Below, piece by piece: positions 40,160 through 50,053 of a DNA stretch of 64,000 nt; within the stretch, counting starts at the first letter, position 1, and each line of letters begins with the position of its first letter. The DNA comes from Moanibacter sp964542645. GTDB lineage: Bacteria; Verrucomicrobiota; Verrucomicrobiia; Opitutales; UBA2987. A program made the translations under genes and the position numbers. The stretch is from contig CAZIUG010000003.1 of the NCBI GenBank assembly GCA_964542645.1, forward strand, positions 1-64,000. Direction: 5' to 3'. The notes beneath the pieces are model-generated. The model was not told where the DNA came from and searched no databases. It saw only the letters and a list, made by a program, of their open reading frames with translations.

Positions 40160-42304
40160 TTATTCTGATTCGCAATACTTTAGTCCGTTTTGTTTTAGGA
40201 GAGCATCGATCTTTGGATTGCGGCCCATGAAATTGTGGAACAAGACGCCCGGATTTGCGCTGTTCCCTTTCGAGAGGACTTCCTTCCTGAACTCACGTCC
40301 AATCCTATTGTCCAGAATCCCTTCGGCCTGGAAACGCGTAAAGGCGTCGGCTGCGAGGACTTCAGCCCATTTGTAAGAATAGTATCCAGCGGCATAGCCC
40401 GTACTACTTGAAAAAAGATGGCTAAATCGACGGATGATAGCCGGTGGTTTAGTTTTGCTTGGGGGCTGGTAGGAACAAAGCATGTCCTCGAGCAGGGTAT
40501 CAAGGTTCCTTCCAATGTAGTCGGTATACCGGAGATGGAGCTCAAGATCCATTTTACCGAAGGAAAGCTGCCGCATCGTTAGTCGGGCAGCATGGAAATT
40601 ACGCGCCTGATGCATCTTTGTGAAAAGGTCATCTGGAATAGGTTTTCCAGTTTCATAATGGCGGGCAAAAAGATCAAGACTCTCACGGTCCCAACACCAA
40701 TTTTCCATGATTTGAGAGGGCAGCTCGACAAAGTCCCATGCTACGTTGATTCCGTTGAGCGATTTAATTGGAACATCGCCTAGTAGATGGTGGAGGAGAT
40801 GGCCAAACTCATGAAAAATTGTCTGGACTTCGTCGTGACTTAACAGGGCGGGTATGTCTCCAATCGGCGGAGTCAAATTGCCGCAGATCAATCCTAGGTG
40901 CGGTTCCCTTTCGGCTCCGTTGGCTGGCTGACCGGTGCGAAGGGAGTTCATCCAGGCTCCTCCTCTTTTTGCTTCTCTCGGATACCAATCAGTATAAAAT
41001 GCGCCTAATCGGTCTCCACACGAGTTTAGAACATCATAATATCTAACTTCAGGGTGCCAGGTTTCGATTGCCTTATCCGGGTTTTTTGGTGGGGAGGATT
41101 GTAGTTTTTTGGTTTCCTCAAGGTTACAATATATGGTCGGCCTTTCCTGGACGCGAATATCGAAGATTTTTTCCGCGATACGAAACATTCCTTTCTCGAC
41201 TTGCTTGAGCGAGAAGTAAGGACGTAGGGATTCATCATCGAAGTCGAACCTCTCCCGTCTCAACTTTTCAGACCAATAGGGAGAATCCCATGGTTCAATT
41301 GGTTCCTGATTCCCACCGCGACATTCGGCGCTGTACATCTCCAACTCGCAGCACTCGCGGTCGAAGGGAGCCTTCACCCGGTCATAAAAATCTTCTACAA
41401 AGGCCAACGCTAGTTGACCAGTTTGAGCCATTCTTCGCTGCAATACAAAATCGGCAAAATGATCTTTACCCAGCAAGCGCGCTTTCTCATTGCGGAGGGA
41501 GAGGATATCCCAGATTAGATTGGTATTGTCGTGTTTCTTGGTATGGCCGATCCGGATAGATCCCTCCCAAAGTTTTCTTCGCGTCCCTTCGTCATGGAGA
41601 TGCTTCATAGCTGGGAGGATCGAAGGCATCTGTTGAGTTAGCCGCCACTTTGGTTTTCTTTCCGTCCCGTATCCTTTTCTCAACGCGTCACGCCGAGCTT
41701 GTTCTTTCGAGAGTTTAGGCAATCCGTCGAGTAAAACTTCGTCCTCGATGACAAGCTCGTAAGCGTTGGTAGAATCTAATACATTTTCGGAGTATTTTTG
41801 CGTTTTTTCCGCAAGCTCTTTCGAGAGTTTTTCCAACCGGATTTTCTTTTCCTGCGATAAGTCTGCCCCGTGCTCCTGGAAGTGTGCCATCGTCTCGTCA
41901 ATGAAGCGGAGTTCGATACCTGAGTGTGCTTTCCCTTCCTCTGATTCCGCGTAGCGTTTCAATGTTTTCCACAGCTGTTTGTTGAGGGGAATCCTCGCCC
42001 AAAATTCCGTAACCTTCGGAAGCATCTCATTGTGGGCCAGTCGGAGGGGTTCTGAATTGCAAACAGTATCCAGAAGGGAAACCTTCTGCCAGGCTAGGGT
42101 CAGATTTTCCGTTGCAGCTTCGAGTGCTAGAAAAGTGTTTCTAAAGCTAAGGGCCTTGTTTTCCCCGATGGCATCGATCCGTTGTTGTGCCTCGGAAAGG
42201 GCTGTTGATATGGCCGGTTTGACCAGATCTGGTGTTAATTGCGACCAACGGATGTCAAAACACCCGTCGAGAAAGGGATTGTCTACTTTGTCTTTACTCA
42301 GCAT
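40160..42304 (-). CDS. M3-family oligopeptidase (oligopeptidase A / Dcp-like)
   Basis: 714 residues, cytosolic zinc metallopeptidase that trims short peptides. The active-site helix HEFGHLLHHLLG (about 494-505) gives HExxH, and the third ligand is in the following helix (ELPSQIMENWCWD). The C-terminal substrate-binding FSSSTGYAAGYYSYKWAEV with its Tyr pair is typical of PrlC/OpdA. No signal peptide. Upstream lies a 330-base gap and the tRNA-Phe gene on the other strand. Confidence 0.92.
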   Translation of the reverse strand: MLSKDKVDNPFLDGCFDIRWSQLTPDLVKPAISTALSEAQQRIDAIGENKALSFRNTFLALEAATENLTLAWQKVSLLDTVCNSEPLRLAHNEMLPKVTEFWARIPLNKQLWKTLKRYAESEEGKAHSGIELRFIDETMAHFQEHGADLSQEKKIRLEKLSKELAEKTQKYSENVLDSTNAYELVIEDEVLLDGLPKLSKEQARRDALRKGYGTERKPKWRLTQQMPSILPAMKHLHDEGTRRKLWEGSIRIGHTKKHDNTNLIWDILSLRNEKARLLGKDHFADFVLQRRMAQTGQLALAFVEDFYDRVKAPFDRECCELEMYSAECRGGNQEPIEPWDSPYWSEKLRRERFDFDDESLRPYFSLKQVEKGMFRIAEKIFDIRVQERPTIYCNLEETKKLQSSPPKNPDKAIETWHPEVRYYDVLNSCGDRLGAFYTDWYPREAKRGGAWMNSLRTGQPANGAEREPHLGLICGNLTPPIGDIPALLSHDEVQTIFHEFGHLLHHLLGDVPIKSLNGINVAWDFVELPSQIMENWCWDRESLDLFARHYETGKPIPDDLFTKMHQARNFHAARLTMRQLSFGKMDLELHLRYTDYIGRNLDTLLEDMLCSYQPPSKTKPPAIIRRFSHLFSSSTGYAAGYYSYKWAEVLAADAFTRFQAEGILDNRIGREFRKEVLSKGNSANPGVLFHNFMGRNPKIDALLKQNGLKYCESE

Positions 42305-42633
42305 TTATGAGGTATAGTTGGTGACATGTTGGATTGTTCAAAGATCTTGTGTTGTTTTAGACAAGCTCTTTGAGAGCCTATGTAGAGGTTTCTGCCTTCG
42401 GGGGGCCGCGATTGGATTAGCAGCTTTGCCGAAATGCTGGAGGATTATGGCCGAGCCTGAAGCCTGAAATCTGAACTCCAAAACCCTATTCCCGACAGAA
42501 CTCGATTGACGAAACCCTGTAATTACGGATAGCATTTTGCCTTTCCTCGCTAAAGAATCGGCCGGACTGGATCTATCTTAGGGAGAGTAATCCGAGAGAA
42601 AGTCCGATAGGTTCTGAGGCCCTTAAAGGATAC
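42305..42633. other. Gene-free interval upstream of tRNA-Phe
   Basis: 329 bases with no supported reading frame. It contains three imperfect heptamers (GCCTGAA, GCCTGAA, ATCTGAA) at 42455-42475. It should carry promoters for the peptidase (minus) and the tRNA (plus), but none is clear. Confidence 0.4.
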
Positions 42634-42706
<73 letters not shown>

Positions 42707-43097
42707 ACTCTTTAAAATGTTGGTTATAAGATATTTAAGGCACTATAGTCAGTCTTTGGTTCAGGTGCCCCATGGTTTAGTGGGTGATGGTTAATCTGGA
42801 CAGTTCAACTGAGAACTGGGGTTTTGATTTCTGCGAAATCGGTGGGGTGGGAGTGCTCTTTCTGTTAAAGATTCTTTGAGTAAACCATTCGATGCATTGT
42901 CTTAGATCGGCTGCTAGACGCGGATTTCAACTCTATCTGATCGAGTTTTCTCACCATTAGTTGAATAAGGCATTAACCGCTTCGTCTAAATCGTGTAGGA
43001 CCGCGTCGCGATCACGATCCAGCTGTTTTTCCGAGATCGGCGAGAATTTCTGATGGTATTGCCATCCGCATGGACCATGCGCCCGTTAGGGAATCTT
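42707..43097. other. Gene-free interval after tRNA-Phe
   Basis: 391 bases between the tRNA and the end of the minus-strand FG-GAP gene. No full gene. One minus-strand frame (43087 to 42957) reads like the tail of a protein but has no start codon and is flanked by a stop; it may be a gene relic or chance. Confidence 0.35.
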
Positions 43098-46000
43098 TTA
43101 ACGGATATGGATTTCTGAATGCGTTGAATCTGGCTCTGGCTGGCTGATAAGATGATGGGTTCTGTTGTCGGATATAGGATAAGTGATGGTTTCGCCGTCG
43201 GGCCAGATAACTTGGATTGAACTGGCCCTCCCTTTTTGGCCGAGTCCAAAGAAAAGAGTAGGGGATGACTGGGAAAGGTATCCACTCCCGGCGTGGATCT
43301 CAGCCATTTGCTTGGAACCATCACTAAGTGAAAGGATGACTCTGGAGCCGATCCCATAGAGATTCCCAGGTCGGCCGCGAAGTTTAATGGTAAGGGGTCG
43401 GTTGTTTTCAGAGCCTCTGTTACGAAAAGCCACCATAGGTCCATTGTTTACGGTTAAGGAAAAGTCTACCCACCCGTCGCTGTCGAAGTCGGTTGCGGCT
43501 AGACCCATAGCATCGCCGGATACGACTAGACCGCTGCGATTGGGCCAGATAGGATCGAATGTGCAGTCTCCTTTCCCCTGCAGGAGGAGGCTCACGCCGC
43601 CATCCATTCGTCCTGTTTCAGGTTGAGGGCCAAAGAAATTCTGGACCATGTAAAGATCGGGGATCCCATCGCCATCTACCTCGGTTAAGACGATTCCAAA
43701 GCCGGGAGCAGATTGAGCGATACGTGGTAATGGAAGGAATGAGAATCCTGCTTTACCGTCGTTAACAAAAACGCCCGATTCGAGTGTATTGATTTCATAC
43801 CGTTCGGCCTGGGCGAGTCTGCGGGTGTTATATAGCTCAGGGAGGGTGGCGATAGCAAAGGAGTGAAAGGTTCCGAAATCAAGTGTAAGATGAGGCATCG
43901 CTTGACTTGAGCAGCTCTTCCCTCGAACCGGATAGAGAGCATCTTCTTCGTAAACAGCTTCTATTAGCCGCATTTGATTTGAAGGACCCAGATCAGAGTA
44001 GTAAAGAAGAGCTGGCTTCTGTCGGCTTGCGTGATACTTGGTGTTTAGGCCAAAATTTGTCACGACATAGTCGATATCTCCATCACTATCCAGGTCTCTG
44101 CCCGCAATACTGTTCCACCATCCTGTGTAATGGGAGAGTCTGGCTCCATCGGTAGCATTCCTAAAGACCCCTTTTTGATTCTGAAAAAGGGTTACGGGTC
44201 CCCATTCCCGAGTGACGAATAAGTCGAGCCATCCATCGTTATCTGCGTCCGACCAGAGGGCGGATGTAACCAAGCCCACTTTCCTGAGTCCTGGTGCGAG
44301 ATCATCCGTAACATCGTGAAAACGGCCATCATCGTTGCGAAGGAGACGGCTAATTGGAGGATGGGGATAATTGCGTGGGATATATCTCCCGCCGACAAAT
44401 AGATCAAGATCTCCATCGCGGTCGAAGTCTCCTGAGATTACGCAACTGCCGCTCTCTGAATTCTTAGGGAGGACCTCATTGGAGGCTTCCCTAAAATTAC
44501 CTTGTCCGTCATTGAGATAGAGTCGATCTGCAAGGGCTTTGTCGTATGCCCAACGACCGACTCCACCGCTGACTACATAGAGATCAAGATCTCCATCGCG
44601 GTCCGCATCGAAGAAGAGACTTCCCATATCTTCACTCAGCGCATCACGCTCGAATTCGGTATGTATTTCCATTCGGATTTCACTTCCAGTGCGATGAACG
44701 TGATAAATTCTACCGGGTTGTCCAGAGCCACCACCAGCAAAGAATCCTTCATTTCCTTTTCCTTTGAAATCGCCCCAAGCTAGTCCAGGCCCTAATTGCG
44801 ACATTCGGTTGGGAAGGAGAGGTTGATCGACGAAGTCGTCGTAGGAATCTTCTTCATGAACGACATCGGAAAAATTTTCAACTTTGGAGAAAATTGGACG
44901 GATTTTTATGGAAGGTTCAATATCAGCTTTCGAATCGACGGGTTCAGTGATTGTATAAAATCGGTTGGCTGATAAATCCTCCAGAGTTTGTAAGTGGCCA
45001 CTCGGCCATCTTACTGAAATTTCGTCAATTTTTTCGTTCTTGCCGAGGCCGAAATGTATAATCGGGTTATCGGACGAGGCAAATCCTCGAGCAAGAGTGA
45101 GATAGCGAACTTGAACACCATTTTTAGTCCTTAAGCGCACTAGAGCCCCTATACCGTAATGGTTGCTCTTCTGTCCTATTAGCCGAATTTTTATTCGATT
45201 ACTTCCAGTTGAGAGGTTTCGATATACAGAGGCGGGAGCGCCGAAGTTATTTACCACTAGGTCAATGTCTCCGTCTCCATCGAGGTCCCCTGTAGCTGCT
45301 CCAAAGCTTACGCCGACTTGGCCAAGCCCCCAGGAATCATCCGGCTTTTGAAAACGCAAGTGACCGAGATTTCGGAAGACCAAGTTGGGTTCTTCAAGCG
45401 GCGCTGCATCTAGGACAAGCTGTCCTCCCTTTTCGGTATTGAGTCCACCCAGCTTATAAAGCTGAGCGCGCATGTCGCTATTAAACCAGTTCCGCGTCAT
45501 ACCGTTCGTGACATAAAGGTCGATCCACCCGTCGTTATCGAAATCAGCGAACTTGACCGACCAAGTCCAATCGGTGCTCCCAAGGCCGAGAAGACGTGAA
45601 ACTTCGAAGAATCGATCTGTTCCCGAATTGAGATAGACGCTGTTCGCCATGTATTGCGGTGGGTTGGCTGATGTGAGAAACCAGCTCTGTTCATCCATTT
45701 CTCCCATGTTGACTTTTGCTTTGTAGTGAGTAGTCGCAGCCATGTCGGAAGCAAATAGATCGAGAAGCCCGTCGTTATTGATATCGGCGACATCTGTACC
45801 CATGGAAAACCAAGGGGTGTGAGGTACCGTTATTTCTATCATGTTGGTGAAGGTGCCATCCCTATTATTTCGATAGAGCTTATCCGGCCCGTAAAAATCG
45901 TTGGCGACATAAAGATCAGGCCAACCGTCGTGATCGTAGTCCCACCAGACAACCCCCAAACCCATGTCGCGACCGGTGATTTCGGCCTGATCTGTGACGT

Positions 46001-46856
46001 TTGAAAAGGTACCGTCTCCGTTATTTCGGTAGAGTAAGTCTGCTTGCCCTATCTTGATCACCTTCTCACGCCCATCCGGTTTGATCATAATATCGACCAG
46101 TTCGGCTACTTCGTCTGGAATCACCAGACGACCCCCTTTCTTTTTCAGACTTGCTTCAATTATTTTCCCTTTCGCAGGGATATAGCGATTCGTCAAGAGA
46201 TAGGCATCAAGATCACCATCTCGGTCGTAGTCAGCGAAGGCCATCATGACACTGGACCCCTTATAATTCAGCCCCGACTCTTTTGCACGTTCCTCAAATG
46301 TTCCATTGCCTTGATTCAGATAAAGGCGGTTAGGGGAATCGTAGCCGCAGATAAAGAGATCGAGATTCCCGTCATTATTAATATCGGCAAAGGTTGCGCC
46401 CATCTCCCAATTCCCGTCGTTGCTCAGCCCAGCCTTATCGGTTACGTTCTCAAAGCGAAAGTTGCCTAGATTTCGATAGAGACTACCTCCGCCAAAAGCT
46501 CTGGTTAAATAAATATCAGGGCGGCCATCCCCGTCGTAATCACCAATTGCTACTCCTCCGCCGACAGTATTGTCGAAGTGCCAACGATAACGGTCCGGCG
46601 GATCCCAGTTAAAACCAAAATTAATACCAGTTCTTGATTCGTCGAGGCGCTGAAACATAGGGCTATCTGGAATTCCGATCTGTTCTTCCAGGGATTTCCA
46701 TTCAACAAGTCTGGTGCGAGCTGTTAAATCGCCACAGTGAAGTGTAAGATTTACCAAGCAAACTAGAAGTATTCTCTTCAAAAAATAGAGTTTCCCTAAT
46801 TTTTCTGCACCCATCGTTTGGAAATTAAGCTTAGGGTTGGGATGTCGAGTTCGCAT
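43098..46856 (-). CDS. Large FG-GAP/VCBS repeat protein with two ASPIC/UnbV domains
   Basis: 1252 residues. A hydrophobic stretch at about 28-42 (RILLVCLVNLTLHC) looks like a signal peptide, perhaps starting at the second Met (position 46814). The body is a beta-propeller array with about thirteen Ca-binding DxDxDG-like loops (such as DYDGDGRPD, DINNDGNLD, DFDNDGWID, DADRDGDLD). Two UnbV/ASPIC domains, about 575-655 (YGIGALVRLR, IIHFGLG) and about 1155-1240 (YGIGSRVILS, LFFGLG), show that the chain is two copies of a CRTAC1-like unit. Such proteins are exported, probably for adhesion or carbohydrate contact. No partner gene is adjacent. Confidence 0.88.
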   Translation of the reverse strand: MRTRHPNPKLNFQTMGAEKLGKLYFLKRILLVCLVNLTLHCGDLTARTRLVEWKSLEEQIGIPDSPMFQRLDESRTGINFGFNWDPPDRYRWHFDNTVGGGVAIGDYDGDGRPDIYLTRAFGGGSLYRNLGNFRFENVTDKAGLSNDGNWEMGATFADINNDGNLDLFICGYDSPNRLYLNQGNGTFEERAKESGLNYKGSSVMMAFADYDRDGDLDAYLLTNRYIPAKGKIIEASLKKKGGRLVIPDEVAELVDIMIKPDGREKVIKIGQADLLYRNNGDGTFSNVTDQAEITGRDMGLGVVWWDYDHDGWPDLYVANDFYGPDKLYRNNRDGTFTNMIEITVPHTPWFSMGTDVADINNDGLLDLFASDMAATTHYKAKVNMGEMDEQSWFLTSANPPQYMANSVYLNSGTDRFFEVSRLLGLGSTDWTWSVKFADFDNDGWIDLYVTNGMTRNWFNSDMRAQLYKLGGLNTEKGGQLVLDAAPLEEPNLVFRNLGHLRFQKPDDSWGLGQVGVSFGAATGDLDGDGDIDLVVNNFGAPASVYRNLSTGSNRIKIRLIGQKSNHYGIGALVRLRTKNGVQVRYLTLARGFASSDNPIIHFGLGKNEKIDEISVRWPSGHLQTLEDLSANRFYTITEPVDSKADIEPSIKIRPIFSKVENFSDVVHEEDSYDDFVDQPLLPNRMSQLGPGLAWGDFKGKGNEGFFAGGGSGQPGRIYHVHRTGSEIRMEIHTEFERDALSEDMGSLFFDADRDGDLDLYVVSGGVGRWAYDKALADRLYLNDGQGNFREASNEVLPKNSESGSCVISGDFDRDGDLDLFVGGRYIPRNYPHPPISRLLRNDDGRFHDVTDDLAPGLRKVGLVTSALWSDADNDGWLDLFVTREWGPVTLFQNQKGVFRNATDGARLSHYTGWWNSIAGRDLDSDGDIDYVVTNFGLNTKYHASRQKPALLYYSDLGPSNQMRLIEAVYEEDALYPVRGKSCSSQAMPHLTLDFGTFHSFAIATLPELYNTRRLAQAERYEINTLESGVFVNDGKAGFSFLPLPRIAQSAPGFGIVLTEVDGDGIPDLYMVQNFFGPQPETGRMDGGVSLLLQGKGDCTFDPIWPNRSGLVVSGDAMGLAATDFDSDGWVDFSLTVNNGPMVAFRNRGSENNRPLTIKLRGRPGNLYGIGSRVILSLSDGSKQMAEIHAGSGYLSQSSPTLFFGLGQKGRASSIQVIWPDGETITYPISDNRTHHLISQPEPDSTHSEIHIR

Positions 46857-47034
46857 TACATTTGGTTAATTCTCTTCTGGCATTTAAGGGTTTCGTTCCC
46901 TTTCACGTCTCTCAGAGATTCCTTTTTTTATCAGAACTTGACGGCGGATTTTGCTAATTGTCTAGAGTGAGGCCGCCCCAGCCATGGGGTAACCTGTGAG
47001 ACAGATTTTGGGATGAGAATTGTTCCGATTAATT

Positions 47035-47775
47035 CTAGCTTAAAGGATGAAAAGACATTCCGCCAAAGACCTGTTCCGTAGGTTGTAGTTCGATGAGATT
47101 AACGTTAACCCGCGGTGGTGCATCCAATGCATAGATTATTGCATTTGCGATGTCTTCGGGTTGAAGATCGCTGATGCCAGAGTCTTTAATCTCCTTTCTC
47201 GTGTTTGGGTCGTCGATGGCTACTTCAAAAAACTCAGTTCTGGTGCGACCGGGACAAATTTCGGTCATACGTACGCCAGTTCCTTTTAGTTCGAGACGAA
47301 GGTTCTGACTGAGCAAATGTATGGCTCCTTTACTTGCTCCATAGACAGATGACTTGATGGGGTAGAGGGCTCCTGTTGAACTGATGTTGAATATATGACC
47401 GGATTTTCTTGCTACCATTCCAGGTAACAAAGCTCGTAGCACGTGAAAGGCAGCGATCACATTGGTTTGAAGAGTTACATCAATATCATCCGGGTTAGCC
47501 TCAAATAGCCTTTCAAATCCTCGCCCAAGGCCGGCATTGTTAATCACAACATCGACTTCCAGTTTAGATAGTTCCTGATAAAGCTGATCGGTATTGCGGA
47601 GATCAAGGACGTGTGCGAAGCATCCGGTATCTTTCGCTAGCTTGGTAAGGCGTGGTTGTCGCCGAGCTACTGCATGCACCGCAAGTCCTCGATGACGAAG
47701 GCTTCGCACTGCCGCTTCCCCGATGCCACTAGAAGCTCCAGTGACCAGTGCAGTCGAATAGTCGCCCAGTGCCAT
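47035..47775 (-). CDS. SDR-family oxidoreductase (YdfG-like)
   Basis: 246 residues of a classical short-chain dehydrogenase. TGASSGIG (about 12-19), the NNAG motif (about 79-82), catalytic Ser in NISSTG and YGASK (about 143-147) are all present, and the cofactor-binding VARRQPRL after the second strand favours NADP(H). The R-rich start of strand 2 and IxPGRTRTEF resemble YdfG/serine dehydrogenase-like enzymes. It lies downstream of the TonB receptor gene but is separated from it by a strong terminator, so it is probably a separate unit. Confidence 0.85.
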   Translation of the reverse strand: MALGDYSTALVTGASSGIGEAAVRSLRHRGLAVHAVARRQPRLTKLAKDTGCFAHVLDLRNTDQLYQELSKLEVDVVINNAGLGRGFERLFEANPDDIDVTLQTNVIAAFHVLRALLPGMVARKSGHIFNISSTGALYPIKSSVYGASKGAIHLLSQNLRLELKGTGVRMTEICPGRTRTEFFEVAIDDPNTRKEIKDSGISDLQPEDIANAIIYALDAPPRVNVNLIELQPTEQVFGGMSFHPLS

Positions 47776-47812
47776 ATTGGTTTACCTTAGATCGCTTTGC
47801 TTGCCGTTGCTA

Positions 47813-47847
47813 GAAAAAAACAGGCCCCTCCGATTGGAGAGGCCTGT
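47813..47847 (-). terminator. Rho-independent terminator after the TonB receptor gene
   Basis: CAGGCCCCTCC (47821-47831) pairs with GGAGAGGCCTG (47836-47846) with one mismatch and a GATT loop. On the minus strand the stem is followed by a T7 run (the A run at 47814-47820). It is 44 bases after the receptor stop. The best terminator in the window. Confidence 0.85.
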
Positions 47848-47890
47848 CTAAATACACCTTTATTGGGGGCAGATGGAGATCAAACCCACC

Positions 47891-50053
47891 TTACCATCGG
47901 TAGGAGGAAGTCCATGTCATCGTGCGACCGTTGCTAATCCAATATGCCCCAAACGGACCGCTAGAGCGGTTCATATAGACCTTATCTGTGATATTGCGAC
48001 CCACAAACGAGAAGCGCCAAGGTCCTCGATCGAGGGAAATTGTAAAATCTAAGGTTGTGACAGCAGGAATCATGTAGTCCGTCTGTTTATTTTCACTACC
48101 AAATTGTCCAATCCCCGGTATCCCACCAGGCTTTTTATCACCGTAGTGGACCACACCAAAACCGATGCCCAGCCCTGATAGTTGGCCTTCTGGGATTGTG
48201 TACTTAGCCCAGAAGTTAGCTATCGTTTCTGCCATATCCGTATCACGGGCTCCACTGGCGGTTCGAATTTCCTGATCGGTTAAAGATGCTACAAGTAATA
48301 GCCCGGAAACAGGTTCGGCCGTGACTTGGAGTTCCATACCTTTGTTCGTAGCGTCTTCAACCGCAACGATTGGTATCAGAGATGACGAACCAGACTTGGT
48401 GCGCCCAGTTTGAGTCAATGCGTAATAAGTACCAGTAACATTTAGCCTCCGATCCCAGAAAGCAACCTTGACTCCTCCTTCAATATTCTGGGCCCCAGGA
48501 TCGGGAAGGAAAAGGATGGATTCTCCCTCACGAGTAGGGGCCACTGTCGACGAGACGTTAAAGGTCTCTCCGTAGGAAGTCCAGAAGTTCACTCCCTCTG
48601 TCAGATTAAAAACAAAACCTCCCCTGTAGAGCATGATATCATCGTCCTTGAGCGGTGCATCAGTATCGTTGAGAAGGTTTTTACCTCCCGCTTCGTAGTT
48701 TTGATAGCGGGCGCCACCAATCACATTAAACTTACCGTCGCCGAAGGTGGCTCTCCAATTCCCGTAAAACGAGTAAAAGTTCGAGTATGTTTGAGCGTCT
48801 CTGTTTTTATTATTTCTAGACGAATAGTGATCGAAGAAGAGAGGTATTGGCGGGTCATCGAGGCTGTGTGCCGGGTAATCATTCGCGTCTAACGCAAAGT
48901 TGACAATCTGAAGATCAGTTTTATCGCTATGGTCGTAGGAAAAACCGAAATTTATTATATTGTCGATCGCCCCAAGCTCAGGCTGCCAAACACCATCGAT
49001 GAAGAAGTTGTGGTTTTCATGCCAGTTGTCTCGATAACGGGCTGCTGTTGGCAGTAGTTGTCCGACTCCCCACGGAAAAAGGGCATCATCAGCCCAATGA
49101 TGATCGTTGAACTGGTAAGATACACGGGTATCTACGGGACCGAGTTTCTTCTCAATAATTGATGAGATACGTAGATTCTCTGACCACGTTCTTAGGCTCG
49201 AGTATACCGCGTGCTTTCGGTGCCTAGCCCAGTTTGGGAGCCCAGTTACCGGGTCGCCGAAGGTAACCATATCTGCAAAGGAAGTTTCCCGATCAACATA
49301 GTCTGTCATGAACGTGATATGGCCTCCATTAGCGAAAGCTAATTTAAGACCTCCGGAATAAACATTCTCCGGACGATCCGTCTGCAAGTTATCCTGGCGA
49401 GCACCACCGCTCGACATTGAGCTAGTGAATCGATAGGCAAGGTTGTCTTTATTTTCGAAAAGCTTACCTGTCGTGTCGAGCATCCCGCCGAAATGACCGT
49501 AGGTTCCCACATCGAAGCGAAATTCCCCGGAGCGTTCGAATTCCGGTTTTTTCATGACACGATTGAAAAAACCTCCAGCGTTGATTTGTCCGTAGAGTAC
49601 GCCTTGAGGACCTTTGATGACTTCCACTTGCTCAATTAGCGACATGGGAACGTACGCGAGTCCCGGCACGGGAAACCCGTCCGAAAGCGTGGTCCCGACC
49701 TCATTGGAGCGAATCACGATGGAGTCGATAACATCGTAGTATCTGGAGTTCTCAACACCGGCAACGTATTTTGTGGCATCCGTGAGATATCGAGGATTTA
49801 GGTCCTCGATAAACTCGGAATTTATAACAAAGGCGGAAGTCGCTAAGTCATCGATTGCGACTACCATACGGTTAGCCCCAATAATCAGATTAGACTGATA
49901 TCCTCGACGATCATCGTCTTCGATTACGTTGAAAGCATCTAACTCAATCGTTTTTTCAGATTCATCCTCCTCATGCCCATCAGCGTAAAGAGATGTCTGA
50001 ATAGTTGCCGATGAGAAGGCGAATATCGTTAGAGTAATAAACCAGTTCTTCAT
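47891..50053 (-). CDS. TonB-dependent outer-membrane receptor
   Basis: 720 residues. Signal peptide about 1-24 (FITLTIFAFSSATIQTSLYADG), then a plug domain (about 70-185: ATSAFVINSEFIEDL, IVIRSNEVGTTLSDGFPV, IEQVEVIKGPQGVLYGQINAGG) and a 22-strand-type barrel. It ends in Trp after alternating aromatic residues (WTSSYRW), as in outer-membrane barrels. The plug and barrel layout resembles FhuE/FecA-like siderophore receptors and the many polymer receptors of Verrucomicrobiota. No TonB box or FecR-binding domain is evident. No transport partners are beside it, so the substrate is unknown. Confidence 0.9.
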   Translation of the reverse strand: MKNWFITLTIFAFSSATIQTSLYADGHEEDESEKTIELDAFNVIEDDDRRGYQSNLIIGANRMVVAIDDLATSAFVINSEFIEDLNPRYLTDATKYVAGVENSRYYDVIDSIVIRSNEVGTTLSDGFPVPGLAYVPMSLIEQVEVIKGPQGVLYGQINAGGFFNRVMKKPEFERSGEFRFDVGTYGHFGGMLDTTGKLFENKDNLAYRFTSSMSSGGARQDNLQTDRPENVYSGGLKLAFANGGHITFMTDYVDRETSFADMVTFGDPVTGLPNWARHRKHAVYSSLRTWSENLRISSIIEKKLGPVDTRVSYQFNDHHWADDALFPWGVGQLLPTAARYRDNWHENHNFFIDGVWQPELGAIDNIINFGFSYDHSDKTDLQIVNFALDANDYPAHSLDDPPIPLFFDHYSSRNNKNRDAQTYSNFYSFYGNWRATFGDGKFNVIGGARYQNYEAGGKNLLNDTDAPLKDDDIMLYRGGFVFNLTEGVNFWTSYGETFNVSSTVAPTREGESILFLPDPGAQNIEGGVKVAFWDRRLNVTGTYYALTQTGRTKSGSSSLIPIVAVEDATNKGMELQVTAEPVSGLLLVASLTDQEIRTASGARDTDMAETIANFWAKYTIPEGQLSGLGIGFGVVHYGDKKPGGIPGIGQFGSENKQTDYMIPAVTTLDFTISLDRGPWRFSFVGRNITDKVYMNRSSGPFGAYWISNGRTMTWTSSYRW

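Noticed and set aside
42957..43087. Minus-strand frame reading like a protein C-terminus (includes QLDRDRDAVLHDLDEAV)
   Set aside because: No start codon, flanked by a stop, and no recognised family. Possibly a relic, but not supportable as a gene.
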